Shown: positions 12,311 through 20,376 of the stretch, in pieces
How the letters are laid out: every line of letters begins with the position of its first letter
Position numbering within the stretch: the first letter of the stretch is position 1
Origin: an uncultured Sphingomonas sp.
Lineage (GTDB): Bacteria > Pseudomonadota > Alphaproteobacteria > Sphingomonadales > Sphingomonadaceae
Direction of reading: 5' to 3'
Assembly (NCBI RefSeq): GCF_946478955.1
Contig: NZ_CAMLDL010000008.1
Span: forward strand, 1 to 64,000
Length of the DNA: 64,000 bases
Notes under the pieces: model-generated
What the model saw: the letters and a program-made list of their open reading frames with translations, nothing else
What the model was told of the DNA's origin: nothing
Databases searched by the model: none
Translations under genes and position numbers: made by a program

Positions 12311-15183
12311 CGCGCCGACGTCGGTTGCGCGGCGGGCGCCTCCTTCCATTTGTCGCTGACGATTTTCATCACCCGCATCTGGCTGTCGGTCAGATAGGTT
12401 TGGGCGAGTTGCTGTAACTCCTTGGGCGAGATTGCCTCATACACCGCGCGGCGGTCGCGGATCCGCTGAATGCGGTCGGCGCGGCTTTGCGCTTCGCCAA
12501 CATAGGCCATCCAATAGCCATTGTCGCGAAGACTGCGGTCGATCGATTCCATCAGCGGATTGCGGGCGCGGGCGAACAGGTCGGCATCCACGGGCTTGTC
12601 GCGAAGCTCTTTCGCGGTTTCGAGGATCGCTGCCTCTACCTTGCCGAAATCGCCCGGTGCGATCACCGATGACACCTCGAACACGCCAAATCCGGGGAAG
12701 ACGTCGGACATCGACGACGACACATCGGCGCCATAGGTCGCGCCCAATTTTTCGCGCAGCGTTTCGGTCAGCATCAGATCCATGACTGACGACAGCATCG
12801 TCATCGCCGCTTCACGCCGATAGTCCGCGTCATCGGTGGTTGGCCAGGTGATGGCCACCACCGCCTGATCGGCCGACCCGGAATGGCGCAGCGTCTGGAC
12901 CCCGGCGAATTGCGCCATCTTGACCGTGCGTGCGCCGGCAACCTCCGGCGCCTTTTCCGACCGGGCGGGAAGCGCGCCAAAGCTGGACGCGACGGCGGCA
13001 ATGGCCTTTGTTTCGTCAAGGTCGCCGACCAGGCCGATCTCGATCGGGGCCGTCCGTTCGATACCCGCCATTGCGGCCCGCGCCTCTGCGGTGCTGCGCC
13101 GGGACAGGACATCGGCATCGGGAACGCCGAAGCGGTAGTCATCACCCATCAACGTCGCCCGCGCCTTGGTCTTCAGATAAACGGACGGTTGGGACCGCAG
13201 CTGCTTGTCGAGAACCGGGACCATATTGGCCCAGCGATTTCCCGCCTCGTCGCGGAACCCGGCATCGGTGAGATAGGCCGCCGCCGCCTTTAACTGAATG
13301 CCCAAATCCTCGGGCGATGTCGCGCCCTGGGTGACGATCGCGTCGTCCGATACCTGCGCGCCGACGCCGACCAGCCGACCCGCCAACGCTTCCTTCAAAT
13401 CCTCGAACGACTGCTTGCCGGTTCCGCCCATGGCGTAAAGCGTGGACATCAGGATGTTGAGGCCCGGTTGGTCCTGAGGCAAGGCGAGTTGGCCGCCGCC
13501 GAGCCGAACGGAAAAGCGGACGCGCCCCTTTTCAAAGTCGGTCTTTTTCATATTGAGCCGAACGCCATTGGCAAAGCGAACGGTGCGGATTCCAAGGTCC
13601 GCGATTGTCCGGTCTTCCATCACCTTTCCGGCGGGGCCAAAATCATCATAGGCGAACTTGATCGCGTCGCTGGTTGCCGGCGCGCTGACCGTGACCTTGG
13701 CGCTGTCCGCCACGGTCGCAGCAATGTCGGCGTTGGCGATGATTTGCTTGTCGCGGACGTGGATCAGCGGCGCGCTGCCCTTCCACTGATTGCGGAAGGC
13801 GGCGTTGACCTCCGCGGCTGTGATGGTCGGTTCAACCGTCTGCCAGAATTTCAGGCGCCAATCGGGGCGGGTCATGAAATCTTGATCATCGATGGTTGCA
13901 ATCACCGTGGCGGCCAGCGACTGATTGGTGCGCGTCTCCTGCGATTCTGCGGCGTTGCGGATGCTGGCCGACAGGTTCGACTTTTCCCGCGCGACCTCCG
14001 CGTCGGTGAAGCCATATTGAAGGGCGCGGCGCAGTTCCTGTTCGGCGGTAGCGGCGGCGGCTTTCCACGCGCCATCCTTTGCCTTTACCTCGACCGACTG
14101 GCCCAGCGCGACGTTGCGCCACCCGCCGCCGCCAGTACCGCCCGACAGCAGCGGCGAACCATCGGCATTGGCAATGCGCGTCAGGCGGCGATTGAGGACC
14201 GCGTTGCCGACCGCCTCGACCAGCGTTTTGCGCCGCTCCGCCTGCGTGTCGGCCGGGTCGTCCCACGGCCGCAGCACGGTCAGGTCGAAGCTGGTCGGGA
14301 CATTGGCGTTGCGGAAGGTGTCGATCCCCTGCGGCCGGGCGAAATCGGCGCTGCCACGCACGATGGGCGCACCGGCGGGGCCGACGCCGCGCCAGCTGGC
14401 AAAACCCGCCTTGATCCGCGCCTCAATATCCTTCGGGTCGGCATCGCCGACAAAGATGAAGGTGGCGTTTTCGGGGCGGTAATAGCGTTGGTAGAGCGAT
14501 TTCAGCCGCGCGGCAGACGCCGTTTGCAGGACGGGCAGGGTGCCGATCGGGATGCGCCGGGCATAGGGCGTGTTGGGCAGTTGGAACCGCAACTCATCTT
14601 CCAGCTGGCCCAGCTGATAGCTTTCGCGGCTGCGCCGTTCACCGATGATGACCCCGCGTTCCCGGTCGACAGAGCCTGGATCAAACAGGATTTCGCTGGC
14701 GATTTCGCGCATCAGCAGGAAACCCGTGTCGAGCCGCCGTTTATCCGTCACCGGCAGGTCGAGCATATAAACGGTACTGTCGAAGCCCGTCATGGCGTTG
14801 GTGTCCGGACCGAAGCGCAGCCCTTCCCGTTGCAGGATCTTCACCATGTCGCCTTCTGCCACATGGGTAGTGCCGTTGAACGCCATATGCTCGATGAAAT
14901 GGGCCAGCCCCCGCTCATCATCCGCCTCTCCCAGCGAACCAAACGCGAACTGCAACCGCATCGACGCCGTCCCCTTCGGTGTCTCGTTATGGCGGATCGC
15001 ATACTTCATCCCGTTGGGCAGCGTGCCGAGGATCAGGTCCGGGTCCTGCGGCACATCGGTCAGCGGCACGTTCCAGCCGTTGACCTTCGCGGGTGCCTGC
15101 GTCGCGGCGAGGAAAGGCGAAGCAAGCGCCAGCGCGGCGGTCGCGGAGAGGAGCAGATTTCGGGCACTAACAAACTGAAACAC
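12307..15183 (-). CDS. Periplasmic M16 family metallopeptidase (double-domain, insulinase type)
   Basis: 958-residue zinc protease with a signal peptide (LLLSATAALALASPFLAATQA). The inverted zinc motif HFIEH is at residues 95-99 in GLAHFIEHMAFNGT, with the third ligand expected in the RERGVIIGERRSRESYQLGQ region. The C-terminal half repeats the fold without the zinc motif (FANGVRLNMKKTDFEKGRVR), as in PqqL-like proteins made of paired M16 domains. Probably degrades peptides in the periplasm. It stands alone, converging with the LysR gene. Family call is firm; substrate unknown. Confidence 0.93.
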   Translation of the reverse strand: MFQFVSARNLLLSATAALALASPFLAATQAPAKVNGWNVPLTDVPQDPDLILGTLPNGMKYAIRHNETPKGTASMRLQFAFGSLGEADDERGLAHFIEHMAFNGTTHVAEGDMVKILQREGLRFGPDTNAMTGFDSTVYMLDLPVTDKRRLDTGFLLMREIASEILFDPGSVDRERGVIIGERRSRESYQLGQLEDELRFQLPNTPYARRIPIGTLPVLQTASAARLKSLYQRYYRPENATFIFVGDADPKDIEARIKAGFASWRGVGPAGAPIVRGSADFARPQGIDTFRNANVPTSFDLTVLRPWDDPADTQAERRKTLVEAVGNAVLNRRLTRIANADGSPLLSGGTGGGGWRNVALGQSVEVKAKDGAWKAAAATAEQELRRALQYGFTDAEVAREKSNLSASIRNAAESQETRTNQSLAATVIATIDDQDFMTRPDWRLKFWQTVEPTITAAEVNAAFRNQWKGSAPLIHVRDKQIIANADIAATVADSAKVTVSAPATSDAIKFAYDDFGPAGKVMEDRTIADLGIRTVRFANGVRLNMKKTDFEKGRVRFSVRLGGGQLALPQDQPGLNILMSTLYAMGGTGKQSFEDLKEALAGRLVGVGAQVSDDAIVTQGATSPEDLGIQLKAAAAYLTDAGFRDEAGNRWANMVPVLDKQLRSQPSVYLKTKARATLMGDDYRFGVPDADVLSRRSTAEARAAMAGIERTAPIEIGLVGDLDETKAIAAVASSFGALPARSEKAPEVAGARTVKMAQFAGVQTLRHSGSADQAVVAITWPTTDDADYRREAAMTMLSSVMDLMLTETLREKLGATYGADVSSSMSDVFPGFGVFEVSSVIAPGDFGKVEAAILETAKELRDKPVDADLFARARNPLMESIDRSLRDNGYWMAYVGEAQSRADRIQRIRDRRAVYEAISPKELQQLAQTYLTDSQMRVMKIVSDKWKEAPAAQPTSAR

Positions 15184-15353
15184 TTATACTTTCCCCTGAT
15201 CGGCGGGATTCGGTTGGATCAGGGGTAGCGGATAGGCGGGTCAGGGCAAGAGCGGTTGGCGACGAAGGGGGCGGAGCGTTCGACAGGCGGCGCGTGACCG
15301 CCAATCTTCACAAAGATTCACGGTCGTGGCGATGTTGCGCGAGCATCATGCTG

Positions 15354-15372
15354 GCTATGCCCCCAGCATAGC
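15354..15372. repeat. Palindromic repeat, copy B (GCTATGC-CCCCA-GCATAGC)
   Basis: 7-bp inverted repeat closely matching 10106-10124. Stem position 3 is T here and C in copy A, and its partner is A here and G there, so pairing is preserved. Similarity continues on the right flank (CTGCGCG...CTT.CCCC against CTGCGGG...CTTACCCC). It supplies the stop codon of the small frame at 15355-15717. Confidence 0.5.
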
Positions 15373-15717
15373 TGCGCGTGTTGCTTCCCCACCGCGCGCG
15401 CGGCGTGGGAGACGGACGGCGTGCGGCACAACATGGCAATAAACGCCTGCCGCCGCCGCGCATCCCCCCTCCGGCTGCTTTCCAACGATGCTGCGCATCG
15501 CCGGAACCTTGGCAGCCTCCGCCCCATGCTTGCGACGGCGAAGCATGGGCACGGGCTCGAACAGGATGATCGGATAGCCGTCGGCATCGAACACCATGTC
15601 GAGGGGCGTAGTGTTCTCTTCGATAAAAGGGAGCCCCTCGGGCGTCCGGGGGACGTCCGACAAGGGGATTCCTGTGTGGGGGTCGTTTTCGAGGGGTTGG
15701 GGTTCGTTGGTGCTCAT
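15355..15717 (-). CDS. Hypothetical protein (120 residues), C-terminus possibly replaced by a repeat
   Basis: The first half, MSTNEPQPLENDPHTGIPLS then DVPRTPEGLPFIEENTTPLD and MVFDADGYPIILFEPVPMLR, reads like a genuine small soluble protein. The second half changes character (Cys/Ala/Arg-rich, RRARGGEATRAAMLGA) and its TAG stop lies inside the palindromic repeat at 15354-15372. No strong ribosome binding site is seen before the ATG at 15717. The frame is open further upstream to 15894. I do not recognise the family. A real gene with its 3' end overwritten by a repeat, or a chance frame, are both possible. Confidence 0.42.
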   Translation of the reverse strand: MSTNEPQPLENDPHTGIPLSDVPRTPEGLPFIEENTTPLDMVFDADGYPIILFEPVPMLRRRKHGAEAAKVPAMRSIVGKQPEGGCAAAAGVYCHVVPHAVRLPRRARGGEATRAAMLGA

Positions 15718-16089
15718 CCACCAGCATATGCGCGCTGTGGGGGTGTGTAGGACAGCGAAAAGAGCCGCCGAGCATAAGGGAGCGATTGCGTAAACAATCG
15801 GGAGCTTAGTCGCAGAGATGGCGCGTTCCGGCCAGCGGGACGCGCCAGCGAACCCGACTGACGTCACGCAAGAAACGGCAGCCTTGCGAACCACGGCGGG
15901 AATGACTGGAGTGGCGCCTTTGGGCTTTGGGTTCTCGCAGCGACGCGCAGGCGGGAGAGGGCGAAGGTGGAGTTTAACTGAACTAATAAACGGTCACCGT
16001 AATCGGCAGGCGACGAGTGAGACTTGAAATTAAATTTAGGTAAACCACTTAGATCTTGCTCGGCGAACGAACACTAGGGGGCCAATTGA
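15718..16089. other. Intergenic region before the Beta-family gene
   Basis: No convincing gene. The stretch around 15845-15910 (CGCGCCAGCGAACCCG, then CCACGGCGGGAATGACTGG) resembles the CGGGGATGAC ends of the repeats at 17750 and 17935. From about 15970 the sequence becomes AT-richer, with TTGAAATTAAATTTAGG near 16024 as a weak promoter candidate and AGGGGG at 16075-16080 as ribosome binding site for the next gene. Confidence 0.5.
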
Positions 16090-17082
16090 ATGGCGTACGT
16101 ATATCGACCTATGCTTAAAACAAAAGCTGGTGAAGCCAATGCGCTGGATAATTTAGCTGCAAGCGCGAAATCGCGTATAAAACCTGTTCTCCACGTTACG
16201 TCATCTGTCGCCGCAAGCTTTGCAAAAACGATGGGATCGGCTTGGTCAGGGCGGCCGCTTTCAGTTGACGGAAGATTTTCGTTCAACTCAACCGGCAGCA
16301 CCGCACCGTTCACTGCCGTTGTGAACTCTATGCGCTCTAATGGAATTCCCGCAATACCATCAATATCAACGGATGCGCACGGGCGTTTGATCGCCGCCGC
16401 TGTTGCGCTCGTAAATAAAGATGGAGTGATGGTTCGAACCCCTTGGTACGATCTTCCCAATCTGGCGACTTTTATTGCCACGCATGGTTGGTCATCTTCA
16501 GAAGTAGATGTGGTCTTGGATGTCGGCGAAGTTTCTGCCGTTGCAGTCCCGGCAATGGCTACGGCGATTGCTAATTCGCTCGTGGCGCAGTTTGGCAGTT
16601 CCCAGCCGTATCGTTCGCTGACGTTGGCATCGTCTGCTGCTCCAAAGGACCATGGCGGTCTTGCGTATGGGCCATCGAATATTCCACGGCGTGACTGGGA
16701 ACTTTGGAATGCCACTCGGACCCAAATTCCATTTCAAGTTGACTTTGCCGACTATGCGAGCGGGCACCCTGACCTGACTGAGCCACCTGGTGTGGCAATG
16801 GCATCGGCGACTGTCAGCGCTCGATATGCAATGTTAACTGACTGGCTAATCATTAAGGGGCGTCGAACGACAGGCGCGAGCGGCATTCCGATGGGAACGC
16901 AGTATAAAAACCATGCCGCCCAATACGTGGCTAACGCACAATTTGGTGGCATCCCAAATTGTTGGGCGGATGACATGATTTCGAAGATCCATGCGGGCAG
17001 TGTCACACCTGGCAATCGGACTACATGGTCAGCAATCGCCGTGAATCGCCACTTAAGCTTGGTTGAGAGCCAACTTCCCTAA
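16090..17082 (+). CDS. Beta-family protein (Beta_protein-like, function unknown)
   Basis: 330-residue protein whose N-terminus (MAYVYRPMLKTKAGEANALD, then NLAASAKSRIKPVLHVTSS) matches the pattern I recall for Beta-family proteins: M-Y-x-P-x-LK-x-K-x-GE-x-x-AL-x-x-L then I-x-P. The rest has alternating strands and helices (GRLIAAAVALVNKDGVMVRT, VDVVLDVGEVSA, LTDWLIIKGRR), in keeping with a barrel-like soluble fold; no signal peptide or membrane segment. The start has a good site, AGGGGG 9 bases upstream. It converges on an sce7726-like nuclease and the last 30 bases of both genes overlap. Base composition is visibly poorer in G+C (roughly 48-55% in lines counted by eye) than the rest of the window, which suggests horizontal acquisition. 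Family assignment is from memory of the pattern. Confidence 0.7.
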   Translation: MAYVYRPMLKTKAGEANALDNLAASAKSRIKPVLHVTSSVAASFAKTMGSAWSGRPLSVDGRFSFNSTGSTAPFTAVVNSMRSNGIPAIPSISTDAHGRLIAAAVALVNKDGVMVRTPWYDLPNLATFIATHGWSSSEVDVVLDVGEVSAVAVPAMATAIANSLVAQFGSSQPYRSLTLASSAAPKDHGGLAYGPSNIPRRDWELWNATRTQIPFQVDFADYASGHPDLTEPPGVAMASATVSARYAMLTDWLIIKGRRTTGASGIPMGTQYKNHAAQYVANAQFGGIPNCWADDMISKIHAGSVTPGNRTTWSAIAVNRHLSLVESQLP

Positions 17083-17634
17083 CCAATTAGGCCGAGCTTT
17101 CAGGGAATCGCGCACTTCATCGCGCAAGATTTTTAGTGGAAGCTCGGTCAGCCTCTCGTGCAAGAACCAAGACGGCTTGGATCGGCAGCCTTTACCGAGT
17201 TGATGCTTGTCCAATATCGCTAAACATTCGTCTCGCCATAGGAGTCGAGCGACCTGAATTGGATTGTGGTTCGGGTTGGGCTTCGCCTCTCGTACAGTTT
17301 CGAGTGAAACATTCGTTGCTTGAGTTTGCGCCTCGACGACACCCCACCATTCAGGGAGCATCTCAATGCAGTGCAGAAGATGATTTGTAGCGGCCACAAT
17401 CGTGACCCGATCAAAGACCTCCGAGTATAGCTGAGCCTGAGCTGGCAATCGCTGAAGGTTGTCACGAGCGCTTTTGAGTTCCCAGCCAGCGAGCTCGCCA
17501 TTTATCACGGCAATATCAATCCGCGCAGAGCCGGACCAGATGCCCATTTCTTCGACAATTTGTGTATCCTGATCGCCCGCGTGTTCGCAGTATAGTTGCG
17601 CCCTAACTGCAGATCGAACATCGATATCCCTCAT
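17053..17634 (-). CDS. sce7726-like PD-(D/E)XK nuclease-fold protein
   Basis: 193-residue protein starting MRDIDVRSAVRAQLYCEHAG. The core shows a complete PD-(D/E)XK signature: Glu28/Glu29 in a first helix, Asp40 in ARIDIAVING, then Glu52-Leu-Lys54 in LAGWELKSARD, followed by a Gln66-x3-Tyr70 motif in RLPAQAQLYSEVFDR of the kind found in RecB/Cas4-like nucleases. This is the sce7726-family layout as I recall it, including VTIVAATNHL and MLPEWWGVV. A DNA-cleaving role is inferred from the motif. It faces the Beta-family gene tail to tail with a 30-base overlap. G+C is lower than in flanking chromosomal genes. A defence role is possible but unproven. Confidence 0.78.
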   Translation of the reverse strand: MRDIDVRSAVRAQLYCEHAGDQDTQIVEEMGIWSGSARIDIAVINGELAGWELKSARDNLQRLPAQAQLYSEVFDRVTIVAATNHLLHCIEMLPEWWGVVEAQTQATNVSLETVREAKPNPNHNPIQVARLLWRDECLAILDKHQLGKGCRSKPSWFLHERLTELPLKILRDEVRDSLKARPNWLGKLALNQA

Positions 17635-17749
17635 CGGCGCGCGTCTTATGCCGAGTATGTTGGTTTGTCAGTAAGGGCGGGTTTGATTCTTGGTGGCGTG
17701 TTGTTTTGATGCATCGCAGTTTTCGAGCCGCAACATTCCTCCAATCCAA

Positions 17750-17783
17750 AGAAAAGCTGGGTCCCCGTTGTCACGGGGATGAC
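17750..17783. repeat. 34-base direct repeat with internal hairpin, copy 1
   Basis: AGAAAAGC followed by a variable 4-base stretch and a 22-base identical block containing CCCCGT-TGTC-ACGGGG then ATGAC. The second copy starts 185 bases downstream in the same orientation. The form (GGTCCCCG..CGGGGATGAC) is of the REP-like type I recall as common in sphingomonad intergenic regions. Confidence 0.75.
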
Positions 17784-17881
17784 GGGGATGAGCGTCTCGG
17801 TGCGTCGCGCCAACCCCCTCCACCGGCTTCGCCGGTCGCTCGATATTCCACATGCCAGCCTCGGCATGCGGAAGATCAGCG

Positions 17882-17907
17882 CTCCCCGGTCTGGGGAGGA
17901 GCTTTTT
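17882..17907 (+). terminator. Possible weak terminator hairpin
   Basis: CTCCCC-GGTCT-GGGGAG (6-bp stem) followed by GAGC and five T. No plus-strand gene ends just upstream (the nearest, the Beta-family gene, ends 800 bases away), so this may simply be part of the repeat cluster. Confidence 0.25.
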
Positions 17908-17934
17908 GAACGTGTCCCTCCTGCACTTATGCAC

Positions 17935-17968
17935 AGAAAAGCGGGATCCCCGTTGTCACGGGGATGAC
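17935..17968. repeat. 34-base direct repeat with internal hairpin, copy 2
   Basis: Same orientation as copy 1, with differences only in the 4-base stretch after AGAAAAGC. The block CCCCGT-TGTC-ACGGGG-ATGAC is identical. It ends 30 bases before the parC start codon, so it lies in or next to the parC leader. Confidence 0.75.
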
Positions 17969-17998
17969 TGGATAAAAGTGGGGCGCTAATCCACGTGC

Positions 17999-20290
17999 AT
18001 GGACACTTCCGACCTCTCCGTTATCGATTCCCCGTTCGATGCCGAGCTTTCCAACCGCTACCTCGTCTATGCGCTGTCGACGATTACGGCGCGGTCGTTG
18101 CCGGATGTTCGGGATGGGTTGAAGCCGGTTCATCGGCGCTTGCTATGGGCGATGCGGTCGTTGAAGCTGGAGCCGTCGACGCGCGCTGACGGCTCGCCGC
18201 AGGGGCCGGACAAGAATAGCACCGCGTACAAGAAGAGCGCCCGCGTGGTGGGCGATGTGATTGGCAAGTATCACCCGCACGGGGACAGCAGCGTCTATGA
18301 CGCGATGGTGCGGCTCGCGCAGGCGTTTGCGCTTCGCTATCCGCTGGTCGACGGGCAGGGGAATTTCGGGAATATCGACGGGGATAATGCCGCCGCTTAC
18401 CGCTATACAGAGGCGCGGCTGACCGCGACGGCGTGGCGGCTGATGGCCGGTCTCGACGAAGGCACGGTGGATTTCCGCCCGACCTATAACGGAGAGGATG
18501 AGGAGCCGGAGGTGTTTCCGGGCCTGTTCCCCAACCTGCTCGCCAATGGCGCGAGCGGGATTGCGGTGGGCATGGCGACCAGCATTCCGCCGCACAATGT
18601 GGGCGAGCTGATCGAGGCGGCGACGCATCTGATCGATAACCCCCATGCCGAGGACCGGGCCCTGATGGACTTTGTCCGCGGGCCGGATTTCCCCACCGGC
18701 GGCCGACTGGTCGATAGCGCGGAGAGCATCGCCGAGGCCTATGCGACCGGGCGCGGGTCTTTCCGCATCCGCGCGACCATCGAGAAGGTGGTGGAGAAGG
18801 GCGGGGGGTGGAACCTCATCGTCACCGAAATTCCGTACGGGGTGCAGAAGGGCAAGCTGATCGAGCAGATCGCGGGCCTGATCGCGGACAAGAAGCTGCC
18901 GATCCTGGCCGATGTGCGCGACGAGAGCGCGGAGGATATCCGCATCGTGCTGGAGCCGCGATCACGCACGGTGGATGCGGAGCTGCTGGAGGAGAGCCTC
19001 TATAAGCTGAGCGAGTTGGAGGTGCGCTTCCCGCTGAACCTCAACGTGCTCGACAAGAACCGGACGCCGGGCGTGCTGAGCCTGCGTCAGGCGCTGCTCG
19101 CGTGGCTGGAGCATCAAATCGAGGTGCTGGTGCGGCGGAGCCAGACGCGGATCGGGAAGATCGACGACCGGCTGGAGCTGCTCGAAGGATACCTCAAGGC
19201 GTTCCTCAACCTTGACCGGGTGATCGAGATTATCCGCACCGAGGATGAACCCAAGCCGGTGATGATGGCGGAGTTTGACCTGACCGACCGGCAGGCGGAG
19301 GCGATCCTCAACATGCGGCTGCGTGCATTGCGGCGGCTGGAGGAAATGGAGCTTGGGCGGGAGCGCGATGCGCTGGTCAAGGAGCGGGAAGGGCTGGCGC
19401 AGCTGGTCGAAAGCCCGGCGCGGCAGCGGACGCGGCTGAAGAAGGATCTGGCGGCGCTGAAAGACGCCTATGCCGATGACGAGCGGCGGACCCAACTGGT
19501 CGAGGCGGGTGCGCCCAAGGAGCTCGACTGGTCCCAGATGATCGAGAAGGAGCCGATCACCGTCATTCTGTCGCAGCGCGGCTGGATACGGGCGATGAAG
19601 GGGCATGTGGCGCTGTCCGAGATCGCCGACCTGAAATGGCGCGAGGGGGATGGGCCATCAATCGCCTTCCACGCGCAGACCACCGACCGGTTGCTGGTCG
19701 CGGGTGACAATGGGCGGGTGTTCACCATCGGCGGCGACAAGCTGCCCGGCGGACGCGGGTTCGGGGAGCCGGTGCGCCTCACCATCGACCTGGAGGCGGA
19801 GGCCGAGATACTCGCGATGTTTGTCGTGCGGCCGGACATGCGATTGCTGGTTGCGAGTAGCGACGGGCGCGGGTTTGTGACCACGGGTGAGGCGGTGATG
19901 GCCGAGACGCGAAAGGGCAAGCAACTGATGAACCTGCGCGACAAGGCGAAGGTGCAGGTGTTGAGCGCGGTGCCAGCAGGGGCGGACAGCGTTGCCGTGA
20001 TCGGTGAGAATCGCAAGCTGCTGGTATTCAAGCTTAACGAACTGCCGGAGCTTGGCAGGGGATCGGGTGTGCAGCTGCAGCGGTATCGCGACGGCGGCCT
20101 GTCCGATGCGATGGCGTTTGTGCTGGAAGGCGGGATCAGCTGGCCGCTGGGCGGTGAAAGCGGACGCATCCGGTCCGAAACCGACCTGACGCCGTGGCGC
20201 GCCATTCGCGGCGCAAGCGGGCGAATTGCACCGAACGGATTTCCGCGGAGTAACCGCTTTGAACCGGTCCCGGATCAGGAATCCCAGTAA
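17999..20290 (+). CDS. parC: DNA topoisomerase IV subunit A
   Basis: Decatenates daughter chromosomes together with ParE. The 763-residue protein has the breakage-reunion domain with catalytic Tyr136 in [12 protein letters not shown] and the quinolone-pocket helix [13 protein letters not shown], where Ser97 and Asp101 correspond to GyrA Ser83/Asp87, i.e. the wild-type susceptible residues. The C-terminal domain is a degenerate beta-pinwheel ([40 protein letters not shown]) and lacks a GyrA box of the QRRGGKG type, which favours ParC over GyrA. The start ATG at 17999 directly follows the repeat region. Confidence 0.95.
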   Translation: MDTSDLSVIDSPFDAELSNRYLVYALSTITARSLPDVRDGLKPVHRRLLWAMRSLKLEPSTRADGSPQGPDKNSTAYKKSARVVGDVIGKYHPHGDSSVYDAMVRLAQAFALRYPLVDGQGNFGNIDGDNAAAYRYTEARLTATAWRLMAGLDEGTVDFRPTYNGEDEEPEVFPGLFPNLLANGASGIAVGMATSIPPHNVGELIEAATHLIDNPHAEDRALMDFVRGPDFPTGGRLVDSAESIAEAYATGRGSFRIRATIEKVVEKGGGWNLIVTEIPYGVQKGKLIEQIAGLIADKKLPILADVRDESAEDIRIVLEPRSRTVDAELLEESLYKLSELEVRFPLNLNVLDKNRTPGVLSLRQALLAWLEHQIEVLVRRSQTRIGKIDDRLELLEGYLKAFLNLDRVIEIIRTEDEPKPVMMAEFDLTDRQAEAILNMRLRALRRLEEMELGRERDALVKEREGLAQLVESPARQRTRLKKDLAALKDAYADDERRTQLVEAGAPKELDWSQMIEKEPITVILSQRGWIRAMKGHVALSEIADLKWREGDGPSIAFHAQTTDRLLVAGDNGRVFTIGGDKLPGGRGFGEPVRLTIDLEAEAEILAMFVVRPDMRLLVASSDGRGFVTTGEAVMAETRKGKQLMNLRDKAKVQVLSAVPAGADSVAVIGENRKLLVFKLNELPELGRGSGVQLQRYRDGGLSDAMAFVLEGGISWPLGGESGRIRSETDLTPWRAIRGASGRIAPNGFPRSNRFEPVPDQESQ

Positions 20291-20376
20291 TCCGCCATTA
20301 TTTTTGCGATAATTGTTAATGTTGCTGCGAGTGCGTCGTGACGAACAATTAACCTTTCCCATTTAATTCAAGGGGC

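Larger units (their letters stand above)
17635..17998. other. Repeat-rich intergenic region upstream of parC
   Basis: 364 bases with no convincing gene; small open frames here conflict with each other and cross the repeats. It holds two copies of a 34-base direct repeat with a CCCCGT/ACGGGG hairpin (17750, 17935), the stretch CCCCCTCCACCGGCTTCGCCGG near 17813, a CATGCC/GGCATG palindrome near 17851 and a small GC hairpin followed by T5 at 17882-17907. It forms the right border of the low-G+C region. Confidence 0.6.

Noticed and set aside
13468..15228. 586-codon plus-strand frame antisense to the M16 peptidase gene
   Set aside because: Shadow frame caused by high GC; the M16 motifs on the minus strand are unambiguous.
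17646..17934. Small frames on both strands in the repeat region before parC
   Set aside because: They overlap each other, run through the direct repeats, and lack ribosome binding sites.
17750..17968. Possible CRISPR array
   Set aside because: Only two repeat copies, 185 bases apart, with an internal hairpin of REP type and no cas genes; not a CRISPR.
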